Source: Caryophanon sp036309765
Lineage (GTDB): Bacteria > Bacillota > Bacilli > Bacillales_A > Planococcaceae
Assembly (NCBI GenBank): GCA_036309765.1
Contig: JAXJTE010000240.1
Span: forward strand, 1 to 64,000
DNA length: 64,000 nucleotides
Direction of reading: 5' to 3'
The notes under the pieces are model-generated. The model was given only the letters and a program-made list of their open reading frames with translations, was not told the origin of the DNA and ran no database searches. Of this stretch, positions 17,125 to 25,699 are shown in pieces. The translations under genes were made by a program, and so were the position numbers. Positions within the stretch are counted from its first letter, which is position 1. Every line of letters starts with the position of its first letter.

Positions 17125-17170
17125 CATAAAAAAACGCACTCGAAACAATATTGTCTCGAATGCGTTTTGT
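17125..17170 (-). terminator. Terminator of pckA
   Basis: Near-perfect stem AACGCATTCGAGACAA / TTGTTTCGAGTGCGTT read on the minus strand, followed by TTTTTTT. Confidence 0.88.
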
Positions 17171-17183
17171 AAAGAGTACGTAA

Positions 17184-18773
17184 TTATTTTGCTTTTGGTG
17201 CACCTTTAGAAATGATTTCTTCAGATACGTTTGCAAACTTTTTGAAGTTCTCGTTGAAAAGATTTGCTAATTGGTTTGCTTGTTCTTCGTAAGCAGCTTT
17301 GTCAGCCCATACGTCGCGTGGGTTTAACACTTCTGATGGTACACCTTCAACGAATTGAGGAACGTGTAAGCCGAATACTTCGTCTTGTACTGTTTCTACG
17401 TCGTTTAATTTACCTTCGATTGCAGCTGTTACCATTGCACGAGTGTAAGAAAGCTTCATACGTGAACCAACACCGTAGCCTCCACCAGACCAGCCAGTGT
17501 TTACTAAGAATACTTGAGCGCCGTGGTTGTCGATTTTCTTACCTAACATGTCAGCGTAAACTGTTGCTGGAAGTGGTAAGAATGGAGAACCGAAGCATGT
17601 AGAGAATACTGGTTCTGGCTCAGTTACACCACGTTCAGTACCTGCTAATTTCGATGTGAAGCCGCTTAAGAAGTGGTACATCGCTTGCTCTTTTGTTAAT
17701 TTAGAGATTGGAGGTAATACGCCAAATGCATCTGCCGTTAAGAAGATGATTGTATTTGGGTGACCTGCCACTGATGGTAATACGATATTGTCAATGTAGT
17801 CGATTGGGTACGCTACACGAGTGTTTTCTGTTAATGAACCGTCGTCGTAGTTCGGAACGCGTGTTTCTTCGTCGATTACTACGTTTTCTAATACAGCACC
17901 GAATTTGATTGCATTGTAGATTTCTGGCTCGTTTTCAGCAGAAAGGTTGATTGTTTTTGCGTAGCAACCGCCTTCCATGTTGAATACACCATTGTCTGAC
18001 CAGCCGTGCTCATCATCACCGATTAATTTACGTGCAGGATCAGCTGATAAAGTTGTTTTACCAGTACCTGATAAACCGAAGAATAATGTTACATCGCCTT
18101 CTTCACCAACGTTTGCAGAACAGTGCATTGGGAAGATATCTTGTTGTGGTAAAATGTGGTTCATAATACCGAAAATTGATTTTTTCATTTCGCCGCCGTA
18201 CTCAGTACCACCGATTAAGATGATTTTCTTTTCCATAGACGTAATGATGAATGCTTCTGAGTTTGTGCCATCAACAGCAGGGTCTGCTTTGAATGATGGT
18301 GCAGATACGATTGTGAAGTCTGCAGCGTGAGAAGCTAATTCTTCGTCAGTTGGGCGGATAAATAATTGATGTGCAAATAAGCTGTGCCAAGCGAATTCGT
18401 TTACTACTTCGATTGCTAAGCGAGAATCTTTGTCTGCGCCAGCATAGCCTTTAAATACGAATAATTCGTCTTTTTGCTTTAAGTAGTTGACAACTTTCAC
18501 ATATAACTTATCGAATACTTCTGCAGAAATTGGTTGGTTTACTTTACCCCAATCAATTTGACCTTTAGAGCTTTCTTCTTCTACGATAAATTTATCTTTT
18601 GGTGAGCGGCCAGTATATTTACCAGTTTCAGCACGTAATGCACCATCAACTGTTAACGTTGCTTCACCGCGAGCTGTTGCACGTTCAACTAATTGAGGCA
18701 CTGAAAGTTGTGTGCGGATATTTTGACCGTTTAAAAGTTCATTCAGTTCGTTCTTAATTTCTACTGAGTTCAT
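17184..18773 (-). CDS. pckA: Phosphoenolpyruvate carboxykinase (ATP)
   Basis: 529 residues. It converts oxaloacetate plus ATP to PEP, the entry step of gluconeogenesis. Kinase-1a motif GLSGTGKTTLSADP at about 237-250, Mg2+/Mn2+ region RKLIGDDEHGW, substrate arginine region GRSPKDKF near the N-terminus, and MHCSANVG. AAAGGATGG precedes ATG 18773. It is divergent from metK, as in B. subtilis. A CcpN-like site overlaps its promoter, which fits repression under glycolytic conditions. Confidence 0.97.
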   Translation of the reverse strand: MNSVEIKNELNELLNGQNIRTQLSVPQLVERATARGEATLTVDGALRAETGKYTGRSPKDKFIVEEESSKGQIDWGKVNQPISAEVFDKLYVKVVNYLKQKDELFVFKGYAGADKDSRLAIEVVNEFAWHSLFAHQLFIRPTDEELASHAADFTIVSAPSFKADPAVDGTNSEAFIITSMEKKIILIGGTEYGGEMKKSIFGIMNHILPQQDIFPMHCSANVGEEGDVTLFFGLSGTGKTTLSADPARKLIGDDEHGWSDNGVFNMEGGCYAKTINLSAENEPEIYNAIKFGAVLENVVIDEETRVPNYDDGSLTENTRVAYPIDYIDNIVLPSVAGHPNTIIFLTADAFGVLPPISKLTKEQAMYHFLSGFTSKLAGTERGVTEPEPVFSTCFGSPFLPLPATVYADMLGKKIDNHGAQVFLVNTGWSGGGYGVGSRMKLSYTRAMVTAAIEGKLNDVETVQDEVFGLHVPQFVEGVPSEVLNPRDVWADKAAYEEQANQLANLFNENFKKFANVSEEIISKGAPKAK

Positions 18774-18838
18774 TCGATTCTACCATCCTTTTATATGCTC
18801 CCAACTTTGAAAGTCGGTTTGTTATTGAAATATTAAAA

Positions 18839-18874
18839 TTAGTATAGCACATTGATGTAATTAGTCTATACTAA
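18839..18874 (-). promoter_or_regulatory. pckA promoter with CcpN-like operator
   Basis: The minus strand TGTGCTATACT (18851-18841) fits the CcpN consensus as I recall it, TRTGHYATAYW, and contains the -10 TATACT. It is one arm of the inverted repeat TTAGTATAG (18839-18847) / CTATACTAA (18866-18874). The other arm matches only partly. CcpN represses gapB and pckA in B. subtilis. The -35 is weak. Confidence 0.6.
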
Positions 18875-18947
18875 TATGGGATTTATTTTAGCCTTTTTTT
18901 TAACAAACTCGAAAATGTTAGAAAATTGACAAAATTTATCACGATAG

Positions 18948-18976
18948 TTGACAGTACATGCTTTTTTTCGTACTAT
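18948..18976 (+). promoter_or_regulatory. Sigma-A promoter of metK
   Basis: -35 TTGACA (18948-18953), 17-bp spacer, -10 TACTAT (18971-18976), ending 17 nt before the riboswitch. A second TTGACA at 18926 has no well-placed -10. Confidence 0.78.
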
Positions 18977-18993
18977 AAAACATTGAACGGATA

Positions 18994-19110
18994 CTCTTAT
19001 CCCGAGCTGGTGGAGGGTCAGGCCCTATGAAACCCGGCAACCTGCAATATACGTTATGTATAGCGTGTTGGTGCCAACCTGATGCAAGGAAATTCCTTGA
19101 ACGATAAGAG
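18994..19110 (+). ncRNA. SAM-I riboswitch (S-box) of metK
   Basis: P1 strands CTCTTATC (from 18994) and GATAAGAG (19103-19110) close the element. The core elements GAGCTGGTGGAGGG, ATGAAACCCGGCAACC, GGTGCCAACCTGATGC and GCAAGGAAATTCCTTGAACGA are canonical. SAM binding stabilises the aptamer and favours the downstream terminator, so metK is switched off when its product is plentiful. Confidence 0.97.
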
Positions 19111-19130
19111 TGAAAGGTAAACGAGAATTG

Positions 19131-19170
19131 AAATCCTTTCCTCATGTAATGTGAGCGAAAGGATTTTTTA
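19131..19170 (+). terminator. Riboswitch-controlled terminator of metK
   Basis: Stem AAATCCTTTC / GAAAGGATTT with T run. The preceding GAAAGGTA (19112-19119) could pair with the 5' arm as part of an antiterminator. Confidence 0.88.
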
Positions 19171-19388
19171 TTTTAGTTGCGATTGTTAACATATTCTAAC
19201 ATCGCAGCGTATAAAGGGAAAGAATGTTTTTCATTTTTTTCTATTATATATCTTTCGAATTCCTCGTGTTAAAAGCGGCAGTGGCTTGGCGTCCAATCTA
19301 AACGATGAGCGGACTAAACATGGGTAACGAGTACCGTATCAAAATTCGGGCGGGCAATTCCGTCAAGATATATAGGAGGATTCATTCC
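19171..19388 (+). other. Long unexplained metK leader after the riboswitch
   Basis: 218 nt lie between the riboswitch terminator and metK. From 19305 on the region is open in the metK frame (28 codons) but has no ribosome site there. Small pairings are visible: GGTA/TACC around ACGAG near 19322-19334, and CGTCC/GGAC near 19290-19313. I do not recognise a second riboswitch. Confidence 0.35.
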
Positions 19389-20585
19389 ATGACACAACGT
19401 CGATTATTTACTTCAGAAAGCGTAACAGAGGGGCACCCAGATAAAATTTGTGATCAAATTTCAGATGCGATTTTAGATGCCATTTTAGCCGCAGATCCAA
19501 ATGCACGTGTAGCTTGTGAAACAACAGTAACAACTGGCTTAGTATTAGTGGCAGGGGAAATTACAACGTCTACGTATGTAGATATGAAAGGAATCATTCG
19601 TGACACGGTGGCGGAAATTGGCTACACGCGCGGCAAATATGGTTTCGATGCAGAAAACTTAGCAGTACTTGTTGCAGTAGGTGAGCAATCTCCTGATATC
19701 GCACAAGGTGTTAACCAAGCGCTAGAAGCACGTGAAGGTTCAATGACAGATGAAGAATTAGAAGCAATTGGTGCAGGCGACCAAGGTTTAATGTTTGGTT
19801 ATGCATGTAACGAAACACCAGAGCTTATGCCAATGCCAATTTCGTTAGCACATAAATTAGCACGTCGTTTAGCGGAAGTACGTAAAAACGGCACGCTTGA
19901 TTATTTACGTCCAGATGGTAAAACACAAGTAACAGTTGAATACGACGAAAACAACACACCAGTGCGCGTAGACACAGTGGTTATTTCAACACAGCACGAC
20001 GAGGAAGCGACGTTAGAGCAAATTCAAGCAGACATGAAAAAGCATGTGATCGCAGAAGTTGTACCAGCAGAGCTACTTGATGAAAACACAAAATACTTCA
20101 TCAACCCAACAGGACGCTTCGTAATCGGTGGTCCTAAAGGTGATGCGGGCTTAACAGGTCGTAAAATTATCGTGGATACGTACGGTGGTTACGCACGACA
20201 CGGTGGCGGCGCATTCTCTGGTAAGGACGCAACGAAGGTTGACCGTTCAGCAGCATATGCAGCGCGTTACGTGGCGAAAAACATCGTAGCAGCAGGCTTA
20301 GCAGATCGCGCAGAAGTACAGCTTGCATACGCAATCGGTGTTGCACGCCCAGTATCAATCGCGGTTGATACGTTCGGTACAGGGAAAGTGGATTCAGAAA
20401 AAATGGTTGAGTGGATTCGCGAAGAGTTTGACTTACGCCCAGCAGGAATCATCAAAATGTTAGACTTACGCCGCCCAATTTACAAGCAAACAGCAGCGTA
20501 CGGTCACTTCGGTCGCACAGACTTAAATGTGCCGTGGGAAGCGACGGACAAAGCGGACATTTTAAAAGCAAAAGCAGGGTTGTAA
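19389..20585 (+). CDS. metK: S-adenosylmethionine synthetase
   Basis: 398 residues from ATG 19389, set by TAGGAGGA at 19373-19380 and by the start MTQRRLFTSESVTEGHPDKI expected for the family. It makes SAM from methionine and ATP. Signature motifs TEGHPDKICDQ, GAGDQGLMFGYA and GGGAFSGKD are intact. The main methyl donor it produces feeds back on its own leader through the S-box. It is followed by dispersed repeat copy A. Confidence 0.97.
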   Translation: MTQRRLFTSESVTEGHPDKICDQISDAILDAILAADPNARVACETTVTTGLVLVAGEITTSTYVDMKGIIRDTVAEIGYTRGKYGFDAENLAVLVAVGEQSPDIAQGVNQALEAREGSMTDEELEAIGAGDQGLMFGYACNETPELMPMPISLAHKLARRLAEVRKNGTLDYLRPDGKTQVTVEYDENNTPVRVDTVVISTQHDEEATLEQIQADMKKHVIAEVVPAELLDENTKYFINPTGRFVIGGPKGDAGLTGRKIIVDTYGGYARHGGGAFSGKDATKVDRSAAYAARYVAKNIVAAGLADRAEVQLAYAIGVARPVSIAVDTFGTGKVDSEKMVEWIREEFDLRPAGIIKMLDLRRPIYKQTAAYGHFGRTDLNVPWEATDKADILKAKAGL

Positions 20586-20595
20586 TATCAAGGTC

Positions 20596-20790
20596 TGTTG
20601 ATTAGCCCTTTATATATAGTGAAATTAATTGTTTTCAGCACCAAACTAAAAACAAATGCTGTATGTTAACGGCAGAGAGCGTGTGGTGAGACTCCTTGGG
20701 GAATAGCATGAGCTTGAGACTACAGGCTCAAGCCATGCCCCAGGAAAGCGAGCCACACTACGATCCTGCCGATTTTGCTGCTAATCAACA
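20596..20790 (+). repeat. Dispersed palindromic repeat, copy A (terminal inverted repeats)
   Basis: 195 bp with perfect 11-bp ends, TGTTGATTAGC at 20596 and GCTAATCAACA at 20780. The core CTTGGGGAATAGCATGAGCTT, GAGACTACAGGCTC, AAGCCATGCCCCAGGAAAGC folds into a long imperfect hairpin. The ends match copy B; the core matches copy G in reverse. It lies between metK and the ytoA terminator. Confidence 0.85.
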
Positions 20791-20810
20791 CGCTTGTTAT
20801 AATATAGAAC

Positions 20811-20846
20811 AAAACGGCAGAAGGAGCGAATCCCTCTGCCGTTTTG
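20811..20846 (-). terminator. Terminator of ytoA
   Basis: Stem AAAACGGCAGA / TCTGCCGTTTT just after the ytoA stop, with a T-rich tail on either strand. It may also stop read-through from metK. Confidence 0.7.
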
Positions 20847-21371
20847 TTATTTTACTTCTGTTGTTTGGAGTGACTTGTAGTATTGCCCTTTTTCTACGTA
20901 TTCACGAATGATGCGGTCCATGTCTTTGCGATCTTCCTCAGTAATTTCACGAATGACCTTCACTGGTGAACCCATTGCCAACATGTTTGGTGGGATTTTT
21001 TTGCCTGGTGGTACTAAGCTACCTGCGCCGATAAATGCACCTTCACCAATTTCAGCACCGTCTAAAATAATTGAGCCCATGCCGATTAATGCACGTTTTT
21101 TAATTGTACAGCTATGTAATGTTACTTGATGACCGACAGTTACTTCATCTTCAATAATAAGTGGGTATGCTGGGCTTTGGTGTAAGCAGCTTAAATCTTG
21201 AATGCTTACGCGCTCGCCGATAATCGTTTTGTTTACGTCGCCACGAATGACTGTGTTAAACCAAATTGTTGATTCAGCGCCGATTGCTACGTCGCCTGTA
21301 ATCGTTACGTAGTCTGCGATAAATGCAGACGGATCAATTTGTGGAGTTTTATCTTTGTATGGGTAAATCAT
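20847..21371 (-). CDS. ytoA: Gamma-carbonic anhydrase-like hexapeptide-repeat protein YtoA
   Basis: 174 residues from ATG 21371 (GGAAG nine bases upstream; an earlier TTG at 21380 is too close to it). Left-handed beta-helix built of hexapeptide repeats (IGAESTIW, IIGERVSIQD, LIIEDEVTVGHQVTLHSCTI, LIGMGSIILD, FIGAGSLVPPG). It retains histidines near Q-S-P and GHQVTLH that in gamma-CAs bind the metal. It forms a trimer in known relatives. The enzymatic role is uncertain: many relatives are uncharacterised. Confidence 0.85.
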   Translation of the reverse strand: MIYPYKDKTPQIDPSAFIADYVTITGDVAIGAESTIWFNTVIRGDVNKTIIGERVSIQDLSCLHQSPAYPLIIEDEVTVGHQVTLHSCTIKKRALIGMGSIILDGAEIGEGAFIGAGSLVPPGKKIPPNMLAMGSPVKVIREITEEDRKDMDRIIREYVEKGQYYKSLQTTEVK

Positions 21372-21495
21372 CGCCAACACTTCCTTTTTCGATTAGTATA
21401 TGTATGTACGTACATCGTAACAAACTATACATTGAAAGGAAACAAAAGAATAAATTTTTCGAACAGTGTATAATAGAAGCAATGGAGGGTTGATT

Positions 21496-22302
21496 ATGTG
21501 GAAATGGGAAGCACAAGGAACACCAAAAGCGGTAATTGCCATTATACATAGCGCATACGAATATCATTATTGGTATATGTGGCTAATCGACCGACTACGT
21601 GCACAAGGATATGAAGTAGTGATGGGGGACTTACCAGGGCATGGTGATGCAATGCGTCGTGAGCTTGTTCATTATGCGAAGTTTACGCAATATAAAGTGT
21701 TTGTACAGCAAACGCTTCAAGTCGCAGCGAAAGAGCAGCTGCCGGTATTTGTCATCGGGCAAGGACTTGGTGCAACGCTTGTTATGGACGCATTACATAA
21801 AACGCAAGTAGAAGTCGCTGGCGCTGTGTTAATGTCACCGTGGCTACAATTAGAAACAACACCAAGTAAATTATCCGGTGCGCTTGCAAGCATGTCTAAA
21901 ATTGCAGGTAATATGAGGTTGAAGCATGGCATTACACTAAAAGATGTGACGACAGAGCCACATCGATATGAGGACTTTGAAGATCCTTCTATTTATAGCA
22001 CAACAATTACCGTTAGCTGGTATCATGAGTTACAGTCGTTAATGCGAGATATGTACACTGTGCCGGCTGAGGAAATGCCCGACCAGCCGATGTTAGTGAT
22101 GACGGGTGGATTAGACCGCATTACGAACACGGATGCGACGAGACGTTGGTTGGCAAGGCAAACGCTGACGGAATCTCAGTTTAAGCGATGGGCAAATAGC
22201 TCGCACAATTTGCATATGGCATTGGAGCGTGAGGAAATTTTACGTTACACGACGGATTTCCTTGCGAATGCACTACGCTCGCTCGGCTATATTGTAGAAT
22301 AA
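21496..22302 (+). CDS. YtpA-like alpha/beta hydrolase lacking the nucleophile serine
   Basis: 268 residues from ATG 21496 (GGAGGG upstream). Serine aminopeptidase S33 / YtpA-type fold: WKWEAQGTPKAVIAII, GDLPGHGDA, acid GGLDRI and histidine SSHNLH all align with the lysophospholipase YtpA of B. subtilis. The nucleophile elbow, however, reads IGQGLGA instead of GHSMGG: the Ser codon position is GGA (Gly) within GGG-CAA-GGA-CTT-GGT (about 21756-21770). The oxyanion segment is HSAYEY instead of HGAGEY. It is either a pseudo-enzyme or uses other chemistry. It forms a single-gene unit ending in a terminator. Confidence 0.8.
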   Translation: MWKWEAQGTPKAVIAIIHSAYEYHYWYMWLIDRLRAQGYEVVMGDLPGHGDAMRRELVHYAKFTQYKVFVQQTLQVAAKEQLPVFVIGQGLGATLVMDALHKTQVEVAGAVLMSPWLQLETTPSKLSGALASMSKIAGNMRLKHGITLKDVTTEPHRYEDFEDPSIYSTTITVSWYHELQSLMRDMYTVPAEEMPDQPMLVMTGGLDRITNTDATRRWLARQTLTESQFKRWANSSHNLHMALEREEILRYTTDFLANALRSLGYIVE

Positions 22303-22361
22303 TTTGTACTATAACAGAAGTGCCTTTTATAGTGACACACATATGTAAGCATAGAAGGAAA

Positions 22362-22400
22362 GACAACTTGTTAAGCGTTTACGCGACAAGTTGTTTTTTT
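22362..22400 (+). terminator. Terminator after the ytpA-like gene
   Basis: Stem GACAACTTGT / ACAAGTTGT with a 14-base loop, followed by seven T. Confidence 0.85.
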
Positions 22401-22516
22401 ATTCTGTATTAATAGAGGCATTGCAATGTTGTAGCTTTTGTAATATATTGAATTTTAAGACTACTTAATTTAGAAGAGGAGACGGTCAGAAAGAAGTTAA
22501 CAAAGGGGGCAACAAG

Positions 22517-23986
22517 ATGGAAGCATTTATTAGTTGGTTGAACGGTATTTTATGGGGACCGTGGATGATTTACGGGATTTTAGTTGTTGGATTATTCTTC
22601 TCGATTTTAACGAAGTTCGTACAAATTCGCCTCGTAAAAGATATGATCAAGCTGATGTTCAACGGGGAAAAATCAGAAGCGGGCGTATCGTCATTTCAGG
22701 CATTATCGATTGCATTGTCTGGTCGTGTCGGAACGGGTAACATCGTCGGTACCGCTTCAGCGATCGCATTTGGTGGTCCAGGTGCAGTGTTTTGGATGTG
22801 GGCAACAGCGTTTATTGGCGCCTCGACAGCGTACGTAGAGTCAACGCTTGCTCAAATTTATAAAGAGAAAAAAGACGGGCAATACCGAGGTGGTCCAGCG
22901 TTTTATATCGAAAAAGGAATCGGTGTTCGCTGGTTCGGTATTGTGTTTGCAGTTTGTGCGATTGTCGCGATGGCGTTTTTAATGCCGGGCGTACAGTCAA
23001 ATGCGATTTCAGGTGCGGTAACGAATGCGTTTAACATTCCAGCGTGGGTAACAGGTACAGTACTTGTCGTGTTACTTGGCTTTATCATTATCGGTGGGGT
23101 TAAGCGTATCGCAAACTTCGCACAGCTTGTTGTACCATTTATGGCGTTAGCGTACATTTTAATGGCAGTAGTTGTTATTATTATGAACATTTCAGAAGTT
23201 CCGGCGGTGTTTGCGCTCATTTTCCGCAGTGCATTTAACGTGGATGCGACGTTTGGTGGGATGCTCGGTGCAGCGATTGCATGGGGCGTAAAGCGTGCTA
23301 TTTACTCAAATGAAGCAGGGCAAGGTACAGGACCTCACCCAGCAGCAGCAGCGGAAGTATCGCATCCTGCAAAGCAAGGGCTTGTACAAGCAGCTTCAAT
23401 TTATATCGATACGTTATTAGTATGTTCTGCAACAGCACTGATGATTTTATTCATGGGTACGTATAACACGAATGTCATGGATGCAGAAGGGGAACAAATC
23501 GTACAGCACTTACCAGGTGTTGACCATAACGGCTTCACACAAGCAGCAGTGAACGCGGCATTCCCAGCGTTTGATGGCTTTGGCTCAGGGTTCGTGGCGA
23601 TTGCATTATTCTTCTTCGCGTTCACAACACTTGTGGCGTACTACTACATTGCGGAAACGAACGTCACATATATATTAGGCGGGCGCTCCTCAGGCATTGC
23701 GCTGTTTGTATTAAAAGTTGTGCTGCTCGGCTCCGCGTTTTATGGCACGGTGCGCACGAGCGACTTAGCGTGGGCGTTTGGTGACATTGGGCTTGGCTTA
23801 ATGGTGTGGGTAAACGTCATTGCGTGTTTAATTTTGACGAAGCCAGCGATTGCCGCACTGCGCGACTACGAGGCACAGAAGAAGGCGGGCAAAGACCCAG
23901 TGTTCGACCCGCATAAGCTAGGTATTAAAAACGCAGATTTCTGGGATGAATATCGTAAAGACCATCCAGAGCGTTACGAAGATTAA
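22517..23986 (+). CDS. Alanine/glycine:sodium symporter
   Basis: 489 residues with about 11 hydrophobic segments. AgcS/AlsT family: N-terminal WLNGILWGPWMIYGILVVGL, the signature SGRVGTGNIVGTASAIAFGGPGA, GGPAFYIEKG, and SNEAGQGTGPHPAAAAEVSHP. It imports D/L-alanine or glycine with Na+ across the plasma membrane; some Bacillus relatives carry glutamine. AGGGGG precedes ATG 22517. It is monocistronic with its own terminator. Confidence 0.93.
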   Translation: MEAFISWLNGILWGPWMIYGILVVGLFFSILTKFVQIRLVKDMIKLMFNGEKSEAGVSSFQALSIALSGRVGTGNIVGTASAIAFGGPGAVFWMWATAFIGASTAYVESTLAQIYKEKKDGQYRGGPAFYIEKGIGVRWFGIVFAVCAIVAMAFLMPGVQSNAISGAVTNAFNIPAWVTGTVLVVLLGFIIIGGVKRIANFAQLVVPFMALAYILMAVVVIIMNISEVPAVFALIFRSAFNVDATFGGMLGAAIAWGVKRAIYSNEAGQGTGPHPAAAAEVSHPAKQGLVQAASIYIDTLLVCSATALMILFMGTYNTNVMDAEGEQIVQHLPGVDHNGFTQAAVNAAFPAFDGFGSGFVAIALFFFAFTTLVAYYYIAETNVTYILGGRSSGIALFVLKVVLLGSAFYGTVRTSDLAWAFGDIGLGLMVWVNVIACLILTKPAIAALRDYEAQKKAGKDPVFDPHKLGIKNADFWDEYRKDHPERYED

Positions 23987-23992
23987 ATGAAG

Positions 23993-24038
23993 AAAGGGTG
24001 TGTAACAGTCTTGAACTGACTGTTGCACACCCTTTTTT
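23993..24038 (+). terminator. Bidirectional terminator between symporter and mnmM
   Basis: Stem AAGGGTGTGTAACAGTC / GACTGTTGCACACCCTT followed by six T; convergent genes on both sides. Confidence 0.9.
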
Positions 24039-24053
24039 GTTGGAAAATTCTTG

Positions 24054-24632
24054 TTATTGCGCAGGCAAGTCCTTCACCTTTTGCAGTGCGATAACAAACG
24101 GTGGGTCGTTTTGCTGATTTAAAAATTGATATTTTAGCACATGCACATGCTTTTGTGGCAGGCGCGATACGTAATCAATGACAGCGTCGCGCTCCTCCTT
24201 GCCTCCAACATGCCCGTGATAAATAACGAGTACAATCACGCCGTCAATCGTTAAAAGTCTAAGTAGCTCCTCGATCGCGGTAATCGTCGTGTTTGGCTTC
24301 GTAACGATGTCGTGGTCGCTACCTGGTAAATAGCCTAAGTTAAACACCGCAGCGCTCACTGGCTTCGTGACGTATTTCGCAACGTTTTCGTGTCCGTCAT
24401 TTAGTACGAGTGCGCGGTGTTCAAGCCCCTCATCAAGAAGGCGAAGAAGTGTCGCATCGACTGCTTCCTTTTGCACATCAAACGCATACACTTGTCCGCT
24501 ATCGCCAACGAGCTTCGCTAAAAAGAGCGTGTCGTGCCCGTTGCCAGCTGTGGCGTCGACAACGGTTGCACCTTCATGCGTAGCTTCAGCAAGTAAGTCT
24601 TGTGCGTATTGCAATACACGTTTAAGCTTCAT
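24054..24632 (-). CDS. mnmM: tRNA wobble-uridine methyltransferase MnmM (YtqB)
   Basis: 192 residues. Class I SAM-methyltransferase: motif I VVDATAGNGHDTLFLA (about 24-39), acidic post-I AFDVQ, motif IV-like NLGYLPGSDH. B. subtilis YtqB was reported to add the final methyl of mnm5s2U34 in tRNA, acting where the MnmC C-terminal half does in E. coli. The start overlaps the ytqA stop by 11 bases, so translation is coupled. Confidence 0.88.
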   Translation of the reverse strand: MKLKRVLQYAQDLLAEATHEGATVVDATAGNGHDTLFLAKLVGDSGQVYAFDVQKEAVDATLLRLLDEGLEHRALVLNDGHENVAKYVTKPVSAAVFNLGYLPGSDHDIVTKPNTTITAIEELLRLLTIDGVIVLVIYHGHVGGKEERDAVIDYVSRLPQKHVHVLKYQFLNQQNDPPFVIALQKVKDLPAQ

Positions 24633-25584
24633 CGTGTGCTACCTCGTTATAACGTTTTCCTTGCCAGCTGCCACGACGCTCAAGCTCTGCATCAATGCCG
24701 TTTAGCACTTCCCATTTGTTGACGCTCCACATCGGACCAATCATTAAATCAATCGGACCGTCGCCTGTAATGCGGTGGATGATCATATCAGGTGGTAAAA
24801 TTTCAAGCTGGTCTGCTACGAGCTGTACGTATTCGCCTTGCTCCATAAATTCAAGCATACCTTTTTCGTATTGCTTAACCATTGGCGTGCCTTTTAATAA
24901 GTGTAGCAGATGGATTTTAATACCTTGTACGTCGAGCTTTGCCACTTGACGTGTTGTCTCCATCATCATGTCGTAGTCTTCTAGCGGCAAGCCGTTAATG
25001 ATGTGTGTTACGACGCGAATACCGTGCTTACGTAGTTTATTGACACCTTCAACGTACATATCGTAGTCGTGGGCGCGGTTAATTAAGTTCGCTGTTTTTT
25101 CGTGTACCGTTTGTAAGCCAAGCTCGACCCACAGATACGTTCGTTCATTTAGTTCGGCTAAATATTCAACAACGTCGTCTGGCAAGCAGTCTGGGCGCGT
25201 CGCAATCGATAAGCCCATAACGCCTTCGCAAGCAAGAGCCGCTTCGAATTTTTCCTTTAATACGGGAAGCGGTGCGTGCGTGTTCGTGTACGCTTGGAAG
25301 TACGCCATCGTTAAGCCGTTTTTCCATTTATGCTCCATCTTTGCTTTAATTTGTTCGAACTGTACTGGAATTGGATCGACTTTATTGCCGGCGAAGTCAC
25401 CAGAGCCAGCTGCTGAACAAAACGTACAACCACCAAATGCGACTGTGCCGTCACGGTTTGGGCAATCGAAGCCCGCATCAAGTGCGACTTTGTATACTTT
25501 TTTGCCAAATTCATTTCGTAAATAACGGTTCCATGTATAATAACGCTTTCCATCTGATGGGAAAGGGAAGTTTGTTTCTGTCAT
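24622..25584 (-). CDS. ytqA: Radical SAM protein YtqA
   Basis: 320 residues of the TIGR01212 / YhcC type. The cluster-binding cysteines lie in CPNRDGTVAFGGCTFC (about 35-50). Further conserved stretches: ATRPDCLPDDVVEYL, WVELGLQTVHEKT and HIINGLPLEDYDMM. AAGGAGTGAGG precedes ATG 25584. It pairs with mnmM on one transcript, as in B. subtilis, which suggests (not proven) a tRNA-modification role. Confidence 0.9.
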   Translation of the reverse strand: MTETNFPFPSDGKRYYTWNRYLRNEFGKKVYKVALDAGFDCPNRDGTVAFGGCTFCSAAGSGDFAGNKVDPIPVQFEQIKAKMEHKWKNGLTMAYFQAYTNTHAPLPVLKEKFEAALACEGVMGLSIATRPDCLPDDVVEYLAELNERTYLWVELGLQTVHEKTANLINRAHDYDMYVEGVNKLRKHGIRVVTHIINGLPLEDYDMMMETTRQVAKLDVQGIKIHLLHLLKGTPMVKQYEKGMLEFMEQGEYVQLVADQLEILPPDMIIHRITGDGPIDLMIGPMWSVNKWEVLNGIDAELERRGSWQGKRYNEVAHDEA

Positions 25585-25663
25585 TATTCCTCACTCCTTA
25601 ACGCTTTATTGTACCATGTGAGGCGGTGGCGTCCATAATTTTGGTACGCAAAAAAACAAACGC

Positions 25664-25692
25664 TTGTGATTTTTTGTAGATTCGATTAAAAT
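25664..25692 (+). promoter_or_regulatory. Sigma-A promoter of leuS
   Basis: -35 TTGTGA (25664-25669), 17-bp spacer, -10 TAAAAT (25687-25692), just before the T-box. Confidence 0.65.
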
Positions 25693-25699
25693 TAATGCC

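Noticed and set aside
19305..19388. N-terminal extension of MetK by 28 codons
   Set aside because: TAGGAGGA stands before ATG 19389, which gives the normal MetK N-terminus.
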